From Dinochytrium kinnereticum (Eukaryota; Chytridiomycota; Chytridiomycetes; Chytridiales; Chytridiaceae): a stretch of DNA of 38,986 nt. A program made the translations under genes and the position numbers. The notes beneath the pieces are model-generated. The model had not been told where the DNA came from and made no database searches. It saw only the letters and a program-made list of their open reading frames with translations. The stretch is from positions 19,642 to 58,627 of the forward strand of contig JADGJT010000115.1 in NCBI GenBank assembly GCA_027604005.1. The letters run 5' to 3'. Below are positions 1 through 8,999 of this stretch, in pieces; the first letter of the stretch is position 1, and the number at the start of each line of letters is the position of its first letter.

Positions 1-28
1 TTTGAAGAAACGACAAGTCGAGGCAGCC

Positions 29-1370
29 ATGATCAGAAAGGAGACTAGGAAACGGAGAGAATATCTTTACAGAAAGTCGTTGGAGGTTAAGGATAGGCAG
101 ATTTATGAGAGGAAGCAAAAGCTGAAGGAGGCTATTGCTGGTGAGGATATAAAAGAGTGGAGGAGGAGGTGTTTGGCTGACTCTTTTGGACTAGAGAACA
201 AGACGCTTTCGGCTGATCTTAGGAAAGACATTGACACATATAGGAAGGAAGTGTTCTTGGATGAAGGACAGGCTGGTATGTTTGGGAACGAAAATGGGAA
301 GAAGTTGGAAAGACTAAGTGTTCGACTCTTTAGAACCCACAAACCACATTGACGATGAATACTCAACGGCTGGGATGAAGGACCCAAAAGTTTTGATCAC
401 GACGTCAAGAGATCCAAGTAGTCGTCTGCTACAGTTTTCTAAGGTATCATTTGGGCAGGTTTTTTTGGCTTGTTAAGGGAGGTCTTTCTTAATGAGTTTC
501 TCTCTTATAAAGGAAATGCGATTGGTGTTCCCCAATGCCCAGCGCATCAATAGGGGTGGCTACGTTATAAAGGAAGTCTGTGACGCCTGCCGAGCGAACG
601 ATGTGACGGATTTGATTATTCTTCATGAGCATCGAGGAAAGCCTGGTGGGTTTCATATGATTTTCCTGGTTTTTTTTTTTTTTTTATGACTGTTGAGATG
701 TTGAGCTCACATGGCGATGCCAAATATAGATGGTCTAGTGATCTCACATTTCCCTTATGGGCCGACTGCGTATTTTTCTCTTCACAATGTTGTGCTAAGG
801 CATGATATCCCCGATAGGGGAACGGTTTCAGAACAATTCCCGCATCTTATCTTCAATAACTTTAACACCAAGCTTGGGCTTAGGGTAGGAACAAGAACAT
901 TAAAAGTTTTTCTTTCCTTTGTCTTTGATTTAAAGATGCCTTTTTCTTACTTTTATGTTGTATCTCTTTTCAAGGTTCAAAATATCTTGAAATACCTATT
1001 CCCCGTTCCGAAAGAAGAAAGTAAGCGAGTCATGACGTATTCACAGGAAAACGACTTTATCTCATTTAGGTATGTGGGGGTGGGTGGGGTTGTAGGTCTC
1101 ATCAGTCTTCTCACATCTACTTTGCTTTTATTTTTGATGTAGACATCACGTTTTTGCTCAAAGTGGAAAGGACGTTGAGCTGATGGAAGTGGGGCCACGC
1201 TTTGAGATGAGAGGTATATGGATCTTAGTAGTTTTCCAACATCTCTAACTCAATGTGTTATAGCATACGAAATTAAATTAGGGACGGTCGATATTGCCTC
1301 AACAGCCGACACTGAATGGGTTCACCGGCCGTATTCAAACGCAGCGAAGAAGGGACGGACAAATCTTTAG
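29..1370 (+). CDS. IMP4: IMP4, U3 snoRNP / SSU processome protein
   Basis: IMP4 is a Brix-domain protein that, with MPP10 and IMP3, works in the U3 snoRNP on 18S pre-rRNA processing in the nucleolus. Exons are 29-140, 195-275, 334-443, 513-645, 730-884, 975-1069, 1143-1213 and 1264-1370, giving 287 aa; yeast IMP4 is 290. Family blocks read in order: [78 protein letters not shown] and EVGPRFEMR. The start at 29 is chosen because family proteins begin M-(L/I)-R-(R/K) just before RREYLYRK. The frame stays open upstream to the window edge, so an earlier start cannot be excluded. Intron 1 is 54 nt and stop-free, so it looks like coding sequence, but removing it restores the normal spacing between helix and linker. 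The gene converges on the bZIP gene, with 70 bp between stops. Confidence 0.93.
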
Positions 1371-1440
1371 ACAGACATCAGCAATATACTTTTTAAATGC
1401 AATTTGTGTATTTTCACTTTTTTGTAGGGAAGAAGGTAGA

Positions 1441-2244
1441 CTAGATCGCTGAAGATGTGGGGGCCGGGAGAATCGGAGTGTAATTTCCAACAATGGCCTG
1501 CTCGATACCTGAGCCCGCGGCTGGAGCTTGCTCAATGTAGTTGACGTTGTGCTGTTTCCGACGACAGAACAAACAGCGACGATTAGGACTCTGACACAAG
1601 GAGGAGACGAAAGGAAAGGAGAATGTCCAGCGCAAGCATACCTCTGCGTAGATGTCCCTGAGCTTCTTCTCTGGGATCTGCTCGGTCACCAACTGACGCA
1701 GCCACTTGATCTCCATCTCATACTCTGTGACACCATGTTAGGAACCGGTCAATGACGTTAATTAGGGGGCCTCACCACAGAGCCTCCTCTCCAGCATCTC
1801 CGCCCTCGCCACCATCTCCTGCGCCGTCTTCTCCAAGGCCATCTCCTTCAGCTTCTTCTTTGCCCTGAACCTGGCCGATGCCGCAGTGTTTCGCTTCCGC
1901 TTATCATCCACAGGCTCCTTGGTCCCATGCAGCTTGGCAAGCTCAAACTGATAGGCAGCAGCCGAGGAGGATGCAGGTAGGGGAGGGGCGGCCGAGACCT
2001 GCTGCTGCGGAAGAGACTTGATGGGGATGGGGGTCGTTTGCGGCAGGGGTTGAGCTGATCTGATTTCCGGTGAGGCTGACAGTGCCTCCAAGACATTTGG
2101 TGGGTGTGAGGAGGTCAAGGAGCTGAGGAATCGGGAGGAATCTTCGTCGGCGCCGTCGAACTGGAAGACGGCGTCAGAGTTGAGCCATTCGTCGGCGGCA
2201 GTTGAGTCCGTCTCTGACGGCAGGAGCCAGTCGAAGTTCCACAT
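1441..2244 (-). CDS. bZIP transcription factor, CYS3/Zip1-type basic region
   Basis: This is a sequence-specific nuclear regulator of about 220 aa (exons 2244-1776, 1724-1642, 1551-1441). The basic region, residues about 115-131, contains [14 protein letters not shown]. The NTAASARFR core is typical of fungal sulfur/metal regulators of the CYS3, Zip1 and Met4 group. A leucine zipper follows, through LERRL and, after intron 1, [10 protein letters not shown]. The N-terminal 100 residues are acidic, then rich in Pro, Ser and Gln, as in an activation domain. The start at 2244 (MWNFDW) is preferred: a longer reading frame upstream only translates a GGAT microsatellite into repeated PSIHPSIQ. Intron 2 (1641-1552, 90 nt) is stop-free and a multiple of three, so a retained form would insert 30 residues after the zipper. 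The target pathway is inferred from the basic region only. Confidence 0.82.
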
Positions 2245-2250
2245 GCCGAT

Positions 2251-2292
2251 GGCTGGCTGGATGGATGGCTGGATGGATGGATGGATGGATGG
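2251..2292. repeat. GGAT-type tetranucleotide microsatellite
   Basis: This imperfect array of GGAT/GGCT units lies immediately upstream of the bZIP start codon on its 5' side. It is probably in the promoter or 5' leader. Similar arrays recur at 2472-2501 (same orientation), 2587-2602 (opposite orientation, CATC) and 19741-19798. Confidence 0.9.
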
Positions 2293-2471
2293 TCTCCTGT
2301 GAAGCCCTGCTGAAAACAAAAATTGATTTTCTTTTTCTTCTTTCCTTCCTGTGAAATCAATTTATTTTATCAGATTATTAATCATTCATGTTATTATTCT
2401 TACGAATCGATTTGTGTGTTTTCCTTTCGGCCGAGAGGGTCAGGGCGGCACATGCAAGCAAGCAGGCAGGC

Positions 2472-2501
2472 AGATGGATGGATGGATGGATGGATGGATG
2501 G
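2472..2501. repeat. ATGG/GATG tetranucleotide array
   Basis: About seven consecutive copies of a GATG unit follow a short GGCA/AGCA run. It lies midway between the divergent bZIP and SET genes. The CATC array at 2587-2602 is its reverse complement, so the two could pair as an imperfect hairpin with an approximately 85-base loop. Confidence 0.9.
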
Positions 2502-2586
2502 CACGCCTGAGACGCACTGGGCACGGCCATGACGGCAATACCATTCATTGCGTGCACGCATCTCTCCGCTCGCTCGTCCTCCTGCG

Positions 2587-2602
2587 CATCCATCCATCCA
2601 TA
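2587..2602. repeat. CATC tetranucleotide array (inverted copy)
   Basis: A short run of CATC units is followed by two CAGCCATA copies. It is the reverse complement of the GATG array at 2472-2501 within the same intergenic region. Confidence 0.8.
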
Positions 2603-2853
2603 CAGCCATACAGCCAGCCAGCTGCTGGCTGTTGGGTCGTGTCAGTCAACCCCAGTGAGTGGATCACTGCCGCGGCATGCCCTCCTCAGCTGCTTCTCAA
2701 TCAGGTGGATTGCTTTCAGTGTTGCTTCCGTCCTCCGCATGCAGCAAGCAGCAGGCGAAAGTGTCCATCACCATCAAATTGTCAGATGTGCATTCATCGT
2801 TTCTCAGACATACACAAAAAAAAAAAAAAAAAAGTTAACGGAAACTGCACAAA

Positions 2854-3835
2854 ATGAAGGGAAACGTCATGAAGAAGCAGAAGCAGGAGCCAAAGGCCGC
2901 AAAGGAGAAGAAGGTCCAGGAGTCCGCTGAGACTGCCGTGGAGCAGCTGTTGGGTGTCCACACTGACATTGAGGTGAGTTGGAAGCATCCATTGACGCAA
3001 TGTAAACTGATGTTGGGAAAAGGCCCTCGAAGATGAGCTTGAGGAGGAGATACAGAAGCTCAGCCAGGCCTTCGAGACCAAGAAGGAGCCTTTGATGAAG
3101 AAGCGGGACAAGATCATTGACAAGATTGAGGACTTCTGGTAAGGTGAACTCTTTCTCACTCATGTGAGAACGGCTTTAACCCTTGTTCCTGCTTTTGGTT
3201 TTTCGCTGGCAGGTCCACGGTTTTCCTTTCGCATCCTCTCTTTGAAATGTCGCTTCCCGATATGGAGAAGGAAATTCTCCAGAGCCTTCGTCACTTTCAA
3301 ATCGAGAAGCTTGAGACTGGCGCCAAGCTGACCTTTACCTTCAACCAGAACGACTTCTTCAGCAACACCGACTTGGTCTACTCCTACTCGTACGTAGATT
3401 AGATAGCTAATGCTCCGCAAGTGCTGAATCATTCCTTCATTTATCAGCGTTAACGACGAAGAGGAGGATGCCACAGTTGTCACTCCTGAAATCAAATGGA
3501 AGCCCAACAAGGTTCACCTCTTCATCCCCTCCAATGTTTCGCTTTCTTACCATCTTTTATAGAACCCCATCAACAAGCCCCTTGCTAAGGAGGATGCTCC
3601 TGGCAGCAAGCGGAAGCACGGTCACACGCACGCGGACGGTGAGGACTGTGACGACGACCACTCCTTCTCCTTCTTCGGCTGGCTTACGAACCAGAACTCC
3701 GATGATGCGATGAACACCCAGGTATTGGAGCTCCTCACTGGCGATATTTACACAAATGCTGTGAGCTTCTACGCTGGGGACCTTAGGGACGACATTGACA
3801 GTGATGAGGAGGGGAGCGAGGAGGACCATGAATGA
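2854..3835 (+). CDS. SET: SET/TAF-I type NAP-family histone chaperone
   Basis: This is a NAP-fold histone chaperone that binds H2A-H2B and H3-H4 and regulates chromatin assembly and histone acetylation. Exons are 2854-2973, 3023-3138, 3213-3389, 3448-3511 and 3563-3835, giving 249 aa. After a Lys-rich N-terminus comes a long dimerisation helix (about residues 35-80: EDELEEEIQKLSQAFETKKE, then KKRDKIIDKIEDFW). The earmuff domain has HPLFEMSLPDMEKEILQSL, FQIEKLETGAKLTFTFNQND and a conserved SFFGWLTNQNSDD near the end. The short acidic tail is DDIDSDEEGSEEDHE. The break after DFW and the SFF(T/N/G)W motif match SET/VPS75 rather than NAP1, which is longer. A poly(A) run lies just upstream of the ATG. 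SBDS follows 181 bp downstream on the same strand. Confidence 0.88.
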
Positions 3836-4016
3836 AGTATAGCTGGGAAATAGTCTCTGTATTATTTTTATTCTTTAGCGCGACATTGGTTACGCCGCTT
3901 GTTATGTGTGCTGCTTCTTTTTTTTTTTTTTTAATATTATCAGTCGCTTTGCACTTTTGAGGTTTTATTTATTTTTTTCCAAAAAAAAAAAAAAGTACTT
4001 TGCATCCTTCATCGTC

Positions 4017-5028
4017 ATGTCTCAAAACATCTTCACGCCCAGTAATCAACATCGACTCACCAACGTCTCTGTCGTGAGGCTGAAGAAAGGTGGAAAGCGG
4101 TTTGAGATCGCATGCTACAAGAACAAAGTTATGGAGTGGAGGAGCAACGTGTACGAGCCTCTTGGAAGACAAGTTTAAGGGATGCTGACAATGGCCTTAG
4201 AGAAACAAACATAGATGAGGTCCTTCAAACACATACAGTCTACATGAACGTCTCCAAGGGTCAAACCGCAAAAGTAGAAGACCTAAATCTGGCCTTCAAA
4301 ACCACCGACGTTGAGAAGATCTTGCTTGAGGTTTTTGGCTATTTTCATAGTTACTGTGACTTACCCTCATTTTCTTTATATTCTCAATCATGGCTTTAGA
4401 TCTTGAAGAAAGGAGAACTGCAGGTCGGGGAGAAGGAGCGATCAGCCATGATCGAAACGAACCTGAAGGATATCGCAACAACCGTCGCTGAGAAATGCAT
4501 CAACCCTGAAACAAAACGTCCATACACTGTCACCATGATTGAAAAGGCGATGAGTGACCTCCACTTTTCTATTAATCCGAACAAGAACACAAAGCAACAG
4601 GTTTGGGCCTGAGTCTTACATTCTTACTTAATGCTTTCTCCGTCAAGGCGCTGGATGTCATCAAACAGCTTCAAGAAAAACAGGTGATCCCCATCACCAG
4701 AGCTCAAATGCGTTTAAGGCTTTTGATACCCGCAAAGGATGGCAAGAGAATAAAGGACAGGATCATGGCTCTCGTTGCAGAAGTCCAGGATGAGGATTGG
4801 GGTGAAGAATATGAGCTGGTAAGTATTTAAGAAAACAAAACATCTCCGTCGCTTTTCTTAACCGTTTCGAACAATGTTTACTAATTCACAATTCTCCAGA
4901 TCTGCCTAACGGATCCCGGTAACTTCCGCACGCTTAATGACCTCATATCCGCAGAAACAAAAGGGAAGGGAACATTGGAAGTGTTGAACGTACGAGCTGC
5001 CGCGGAGGGTGACGAGAAAATAGCTTGA
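4017..5028 (+). CDS. SDO1: SBDS/SDO1 ribosome maturation factor
   Basis: SBDS works with the GTPase EFL1 to release eIF6/TIF6 from pre-60S subunits in the cytoplasm. Exons are 4017-4150, 4201-4330, 4400-4600, 4648-4818 and 4900-5028, giving 254 aa, close to the usual 250. The N-terminal FYSH domain shows [31 protein letters not shown] and [17 protein letters not shown]. The middle helical domain has [18 protein letters not shown] and [12 protein letters not shown]. The C-terminal ferredoxin-like domain begins [16 protein letters not shown] and includes the [14 protein letters not shown] segment. The start is fixed by conserved length. A 14-base poly(A) run (3981-3994) lies 22 bp upstream of the ATG. 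It converges on the mitochondrial carrier gene, with 272 bp between stops. Confidence 0.95.
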
Positions 5029-5300
5029 ACAGGGCAAGGATGCCTTTTAGAACTGAAGTATTTATGCTTTACGTCGACAGAAACAGTTTGGGAATTTGCC
5101 TTCAAGGAGAAGGGGGGAGGGAGTTGGGCCGATAGATTATGCCCAAACAGCAGGGTGACATGCAAGCGATGGCGTGGCAAGTGGATAGCGGCGATAATGG
5201 AAGGAAATGTGGATAATGGAACGGTAGCAAAGATAATAAGCGGGGGTCTCACGCTCCGTTTGCCGCAATGCGAGCGCAAATAATCTCATACATCCATAGG

Positions 5301-6682
5301 CTATATCATTGTAAGCCTATCAAGAAACATGCAAATACAACAAAAATAATAAAAAAATAACAAACCTAATGGCGCCAGCCGGAACCTGACGAATAAGACT
5401 GAAAGCGAATTAGCATTCATAAGATTGCGAGAAAACGAATGCCGCTTACCTTGTGGATAAACCCAAATAAAGACTCCGAATTCCCTCCTCCGCCACAATG
5501 ATCTTCGCAGTCTGAATAATTCCCGTGTACTTTGGTCTAGGTGGCTTCTCCATAGCCGGTCCAAACAATCCAGATTCCACAGGTATATGTGTCCGTGTCA
5601 TTTGTGTTTGCAAACGTGTTCTAAGAACTTCATGGGGGTAGGTTGCTAAACTCGCTATGCATTTGGAAAGTGCACTGGCCGCTAGAATTCCAACACTACT
5701 GATGCCTTTGGTTGGTTCAGGTGAGTGTTTGCTTTCGTACTCTATCAAAGCTTTAATAACTGTGAAATGATGGAATGAGCACCTTTTATCACGACTTTGA
5801 GCCTTTCATATAGTGGAAACATGACAACAGAGTGGCTAACTCCCAAAAGGCTCGGCCCAAGTCCTTATCGATTAGTCTTTTTTTGAAAAAAGCATGAAAA
5901 TTCAACTACCTTTGTAAAGAGCTAGCCAGCCTTCTTCCTTAATGATGGTTGTAAATGCATTTAAAACGGAGGTGTAGTGATAATTTTGACGCTGTGCAGG
6001 ATTTTGCGTCTGGATAAACAGCATGTTAAAAAAGTCGGTTCTGATCGGACAAACATCATAAGAGATAAGAATGAAAAATCATAATCACCATCAATCTTGT
6101 TCTCACAACCCATATCGGCGTTGTCACAACAGTGGAGGATATGGATGCGATAATGGTTGCAATTATATGTGTTCCAGTGGTATCGGCATACTTGCCACCT
6201 TCTCAATATGTCAGAACGGCCGCCATCCAACAAGCAAACACCAAGCATACCCTTATGCTTTGAGAAGTGGTCCTTGCAGCCATGGTAGACTGTAAACCAA
6301 AGAGCCCGATCTGGCAGATAGGCTATGATCGTGGGTGACAGCCCGCTGTACAAACCCCTTAGCCTTTCCTCCTTCCAAATAGTCGCTAGAGTCGGAAAAG
6401 TTCCCTTGTATCGAGGCGCCTCATTTGGAAGATTGCTTTGATTTTGCAGTCGAACTTTAACTACATCAAGAGGCGTCACAATAATTGCCGCAACTGTTGT
6501 TGAGGTCAGAAGAGCAAAACCTTTTCCTTTTCCTTACTTAGTCCACTGCCTGCACCGGCAATGGAGTACTGGAGGTTTTTGTCCTTTGCTCTGGATACAT
6601 GCGTTAAGGCGTTGTGATGGTGCCCAGTGGCTTACATCTGGTGGACGAGGTTGGCCAAATTCTTTGGCCCCCCTTCGGCCAT
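5301..6682 (-). CDS. Mitochondrial carrier (SLC25), NAD+/pyrimidine-nucleotide carrier group
   Basis: This is an inner-membrane solute transporter with three tandem carrier repeats. Exons are 6682-6636, 6590-6538, 6493-6251, 6201-6089, 6009-5910, 5863-5783, 5759-5450, 5398-5366 and 5316-5301, giving 331 aa. The three signatures are TPLDVVKVRLQ, TPIWVVRTRLMTQ and YPHEVLRTRLQTQ. Repeat ends carry RGLYSGLSPTII, LYKGLGPSLLG and RSLYLGL. The PIW form of repeat 2 and the YPHEVLRTR form of repeat 3 are typical of the yeast NDT1/2, RIM2 and SLC25A32/33 branch, so the substrate is probably NAD+, a nucleotide or folate. The exact substrate cannot be decided here. The last exon is only 16 nt. The 594 bp upstream is shared with the divergent DHHC gene. 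Confidence 0.88.
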
Positions 6683-7276
6683 GCAAAAAAAGAAATAAAT
6701 AAGCAACAAGGTCGTGTGTAACTTTCATCCGAAGGACGGAGGCGTTGGATTACTTAAACACACCTCAAGGATGAGGGTGCCAGCAAGACACCATCGCTCG
6801 AATCCTATTCGGCATCAGGTTTGTTTGCGTGCAGCTGTTATGTCCCCTCAAGTGGGATGATAATTTACGTGTGAGATGTATGATTACATGTTTGAGGCTT
6901 CTTTCGTCCTGCAAGCTCTTTAGCCAAGGCTGTTTTGGGATTGATTGCATTGAATTACGAATGCTGTAGGCTTTATTCTTTGGATTTCTTAGGGTCGTTT
7001 CATTCGATTGTCCAAGTCTCTGGTGTAGATGTTAAACTGAGGAAACAGTGAGATGTTTTGTGGCTTCCAACAGTGGAGTTATACGCCTTTTCTTTTGAAG
7101 GATTTACGATGATACACTGCACTGCAAAGTACAATCTATATTAAGTTTCATTCAAGGTTTTACGAACTCGGGTATGAATGCCTGAACTATAAATAGTAAT
7201 CTTTGGGCCATGAGGCTTAAAACTTGTAAATCTGTGAAATCTCGGGCACACAACAGCCATCCACATTCTGAGATTA
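6683..7276. other. Divergent promoter region, carrier / DHHC gene
   Basis: No gene is supported in these 594 bp. Short open frames on the minus strand lack family resemblance. The region must hold both promoters. I see no clear operator or TATA box. Confidence 0.6.
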
Positions 7277-8613
7277 ATGTCGAGAATACTCTGGGCGTCA
7301 TGCCTCTCCAAAGCTGAAAAACGCATCAGCAACGGCTACAAGCTTCTTTTTACCATCATCGGTCCGCTGTTTGTGTGTCTGGGCATCTCGATCATCCTGG
7401 GTTGCACTTACATCTTCTTCAATGTGACTCTGCCATATCACTATGGCGATACTGAGCATGGGAGCTTGGAGATACAACGATCGCAGATGGGATGGTGGTG
7501 GCTGCATAGCCTCTTTGGGGTCTATGTGCTGGTGAACATATTCTTCAACTATTACATGGCGGTCACCACGAACCCTGGCCAAACGAGAACCATTAATTGG
7601 AAGGCTTTGGAGAAATCAAATGGAGGGAATAATGATAATCAAAATGCTGAGGACCACACAGCCATTCTCATGACGTCAGATGAGGCCAGGTGTTTTCCGT
7701 CTTGCAGAAAATGTTTGTACTTGTTCGAAACATCGTCCTAAAAATTGGAAGGCAATCTCCCTAAACCCGAGCGTACTCACCATTGCAGCGCTTGTAATCA
7801 ATGCGTTTTAAAAATGGATCATCATTGTAGGTTTTACTGATCATGTAATATGTTTTAATAACTTTTTAAGGCCCTTGGATAAACAATTGGTAGGTATTTT
7901 AAGGCATATCTTCTCTAATTCAATAGTGTGGGGCATGGAAATCATAGATATTTTTGCCTATTTCTAGTGTTTGTTCCTACGGGGACATTCTATTATTTCC
8001 TTATGAATATCGGGCTATTTTATAAAACGTTTGTCAACTCTGATAAGGTAATAATTGCACTTTGATTTTCAATGACCAGGAAATTAGTTTCCATGGCCCC
8101 AAACATATACGATGCCCTGTTTTCTGTTTACGTTTTTGCTATCTATCTCTCTTACCTTCGCCGTCGGAGGCTTATGCGCCTGGAACTTTTACCTTGTCTT
8201 AACAGGTAGGTAAACCACTTTTGGGATTGTATTGATTTTATTAGGTCAAACAACAATCGAATACCAAAATAATAAAATCAACATGCTATACGCGAAAAGC
8301 CGAGGGGAGGTTGGTGGTTTGCTCAACAAATTCATACTGACTTATCCTTGCAGACTTTCATTAATGAGGTAGGGTCAATAAGCTGAGGGTGTGTTGTAAC
8401 CAGCCTTAACTTTTCTTCTAGTTTGATCTTGGGACCCGTAGAAATTTTATTGTTTTCTTTAACGTATCGGAGCGCTATCCGTTATATACCCTGTTTATTC
8501 CAACTATTGTGCCACCGGTAGGCGATGGAACAGATTACATGACTGCTTCGTCAATGTTATCTTCCACAAGTGGGCGCTGGAAGGACCAGTTCCCTACCCT
8601 TTTGCCATTGTAA
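7277..8613 (+). CDS. DHHC protein S-acyltransferase (ZDHHC16-like)
   Basis: This is a membrane palmitoyltransferase. Exons are 7277-7712, 7752-7826, 7871-7889, 7927-8047, 8088-8205, 8245-8309, 8354-8368 and 8422-8613, giving 346 aa. Two N-terminal membrane segments (about residues 24-50 and 75-97) precede the cysteine-rich domain [18 protein letters not shown], then the catalytic DHHCPWINNCVG with the active cysteine near residue 171. After it come [20 protein letters not shown], a third and fourth membrane segment ([16 protein letters not shown]), the TTxE motif as TTIEYQNNK, and a C-terminal FDLGTRRNF. The ending with [10 protein letters not shown] resembles ZDHHC16-type enzymes (family knowledge). 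A 19-nt exon (7871-7889) encodes only PWINN between the two catalytic-domain cysteines, and a 15-nt exon encodes TFINE. Confidence 0.87.
7871..7889 (+). other. 19-nt microexon in the DHHC motif
   Basis: The flanks are a TTTTTAAG acceptor and a GTAGGT donor. It supplies the last two bases of the catalytic cysteine codon, codons for PWINN, and two bases of the next cysteine. Skipping it shifts the frame inside the active site. Confidence 0.85.
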
Positions 8614-8999
8614 TAAACTAATCAGCGGCGTACCTCTGGCTTCCTGAACTTCCAGCTGAGGTTCTGATCACCTACACAAAACCTTTTAGGGCTTGAGGGA
8701 AGACTAAGGATTGAAGGGTGAATAACGTTCAATCTTTGACGTGCTGTCTATGGGCACAAAATTTCTCCGCAATGATGCAAGTGGCCAAAGAATGTCGCCT
8801 CTTATATTGACTGACAATCAACATTTTCAGACAAACCACAAAAAAGTCAAATAGGTACATTTTGTTGTCCGAAGCTGTCCAGTTATAGGCAAGAATGCCA
8901 CAGGGATCGCAACTCAGGTAAAGAGGAGAGAGTATCGTTCACTTACCTTTCAAACAGCATGTAAGCTTTTATTACGAGATTGCTGTCACATTCGCTAAG
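8614..8999. other. Intergenic region after DHHC gene
   Basis: These 386 bp contain no supported gene on either strand. They are the 3' flank of the DHHC gene and the promoter of the UIM/zinc-finger gene. Confidence 0.6.

Larger units (their letters stand above)
2245..2853. other. Divergent intergenic region between bZIP and SET genes
   Basis: This 609 bp stretch has no supported gene. It holds the three tetranucleotide arrays and an 18-base poly(A) run at 2816-2833 that ends 20 bp before the SET start codon. Open frames across the arrays are artefacts of the tetranucleotide repeat. Confidence 0.8.

Noticed and set aside
2245..2319. N-terminal extension of the bZIP protein ([12 protein letters not shown])
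   Set aside because: It is a translated GGAT microsatellite; the downstream ATG gives a normal start.
6494..6541. 26-nt intron in the carrier (GTGGAC...AAAAG)
   Set aside because: Too short for splicing. A 44-nt intron from GTAAGG to CAACAACAG gives the better family sequence GAGSGLIAAIIVTPLDV.
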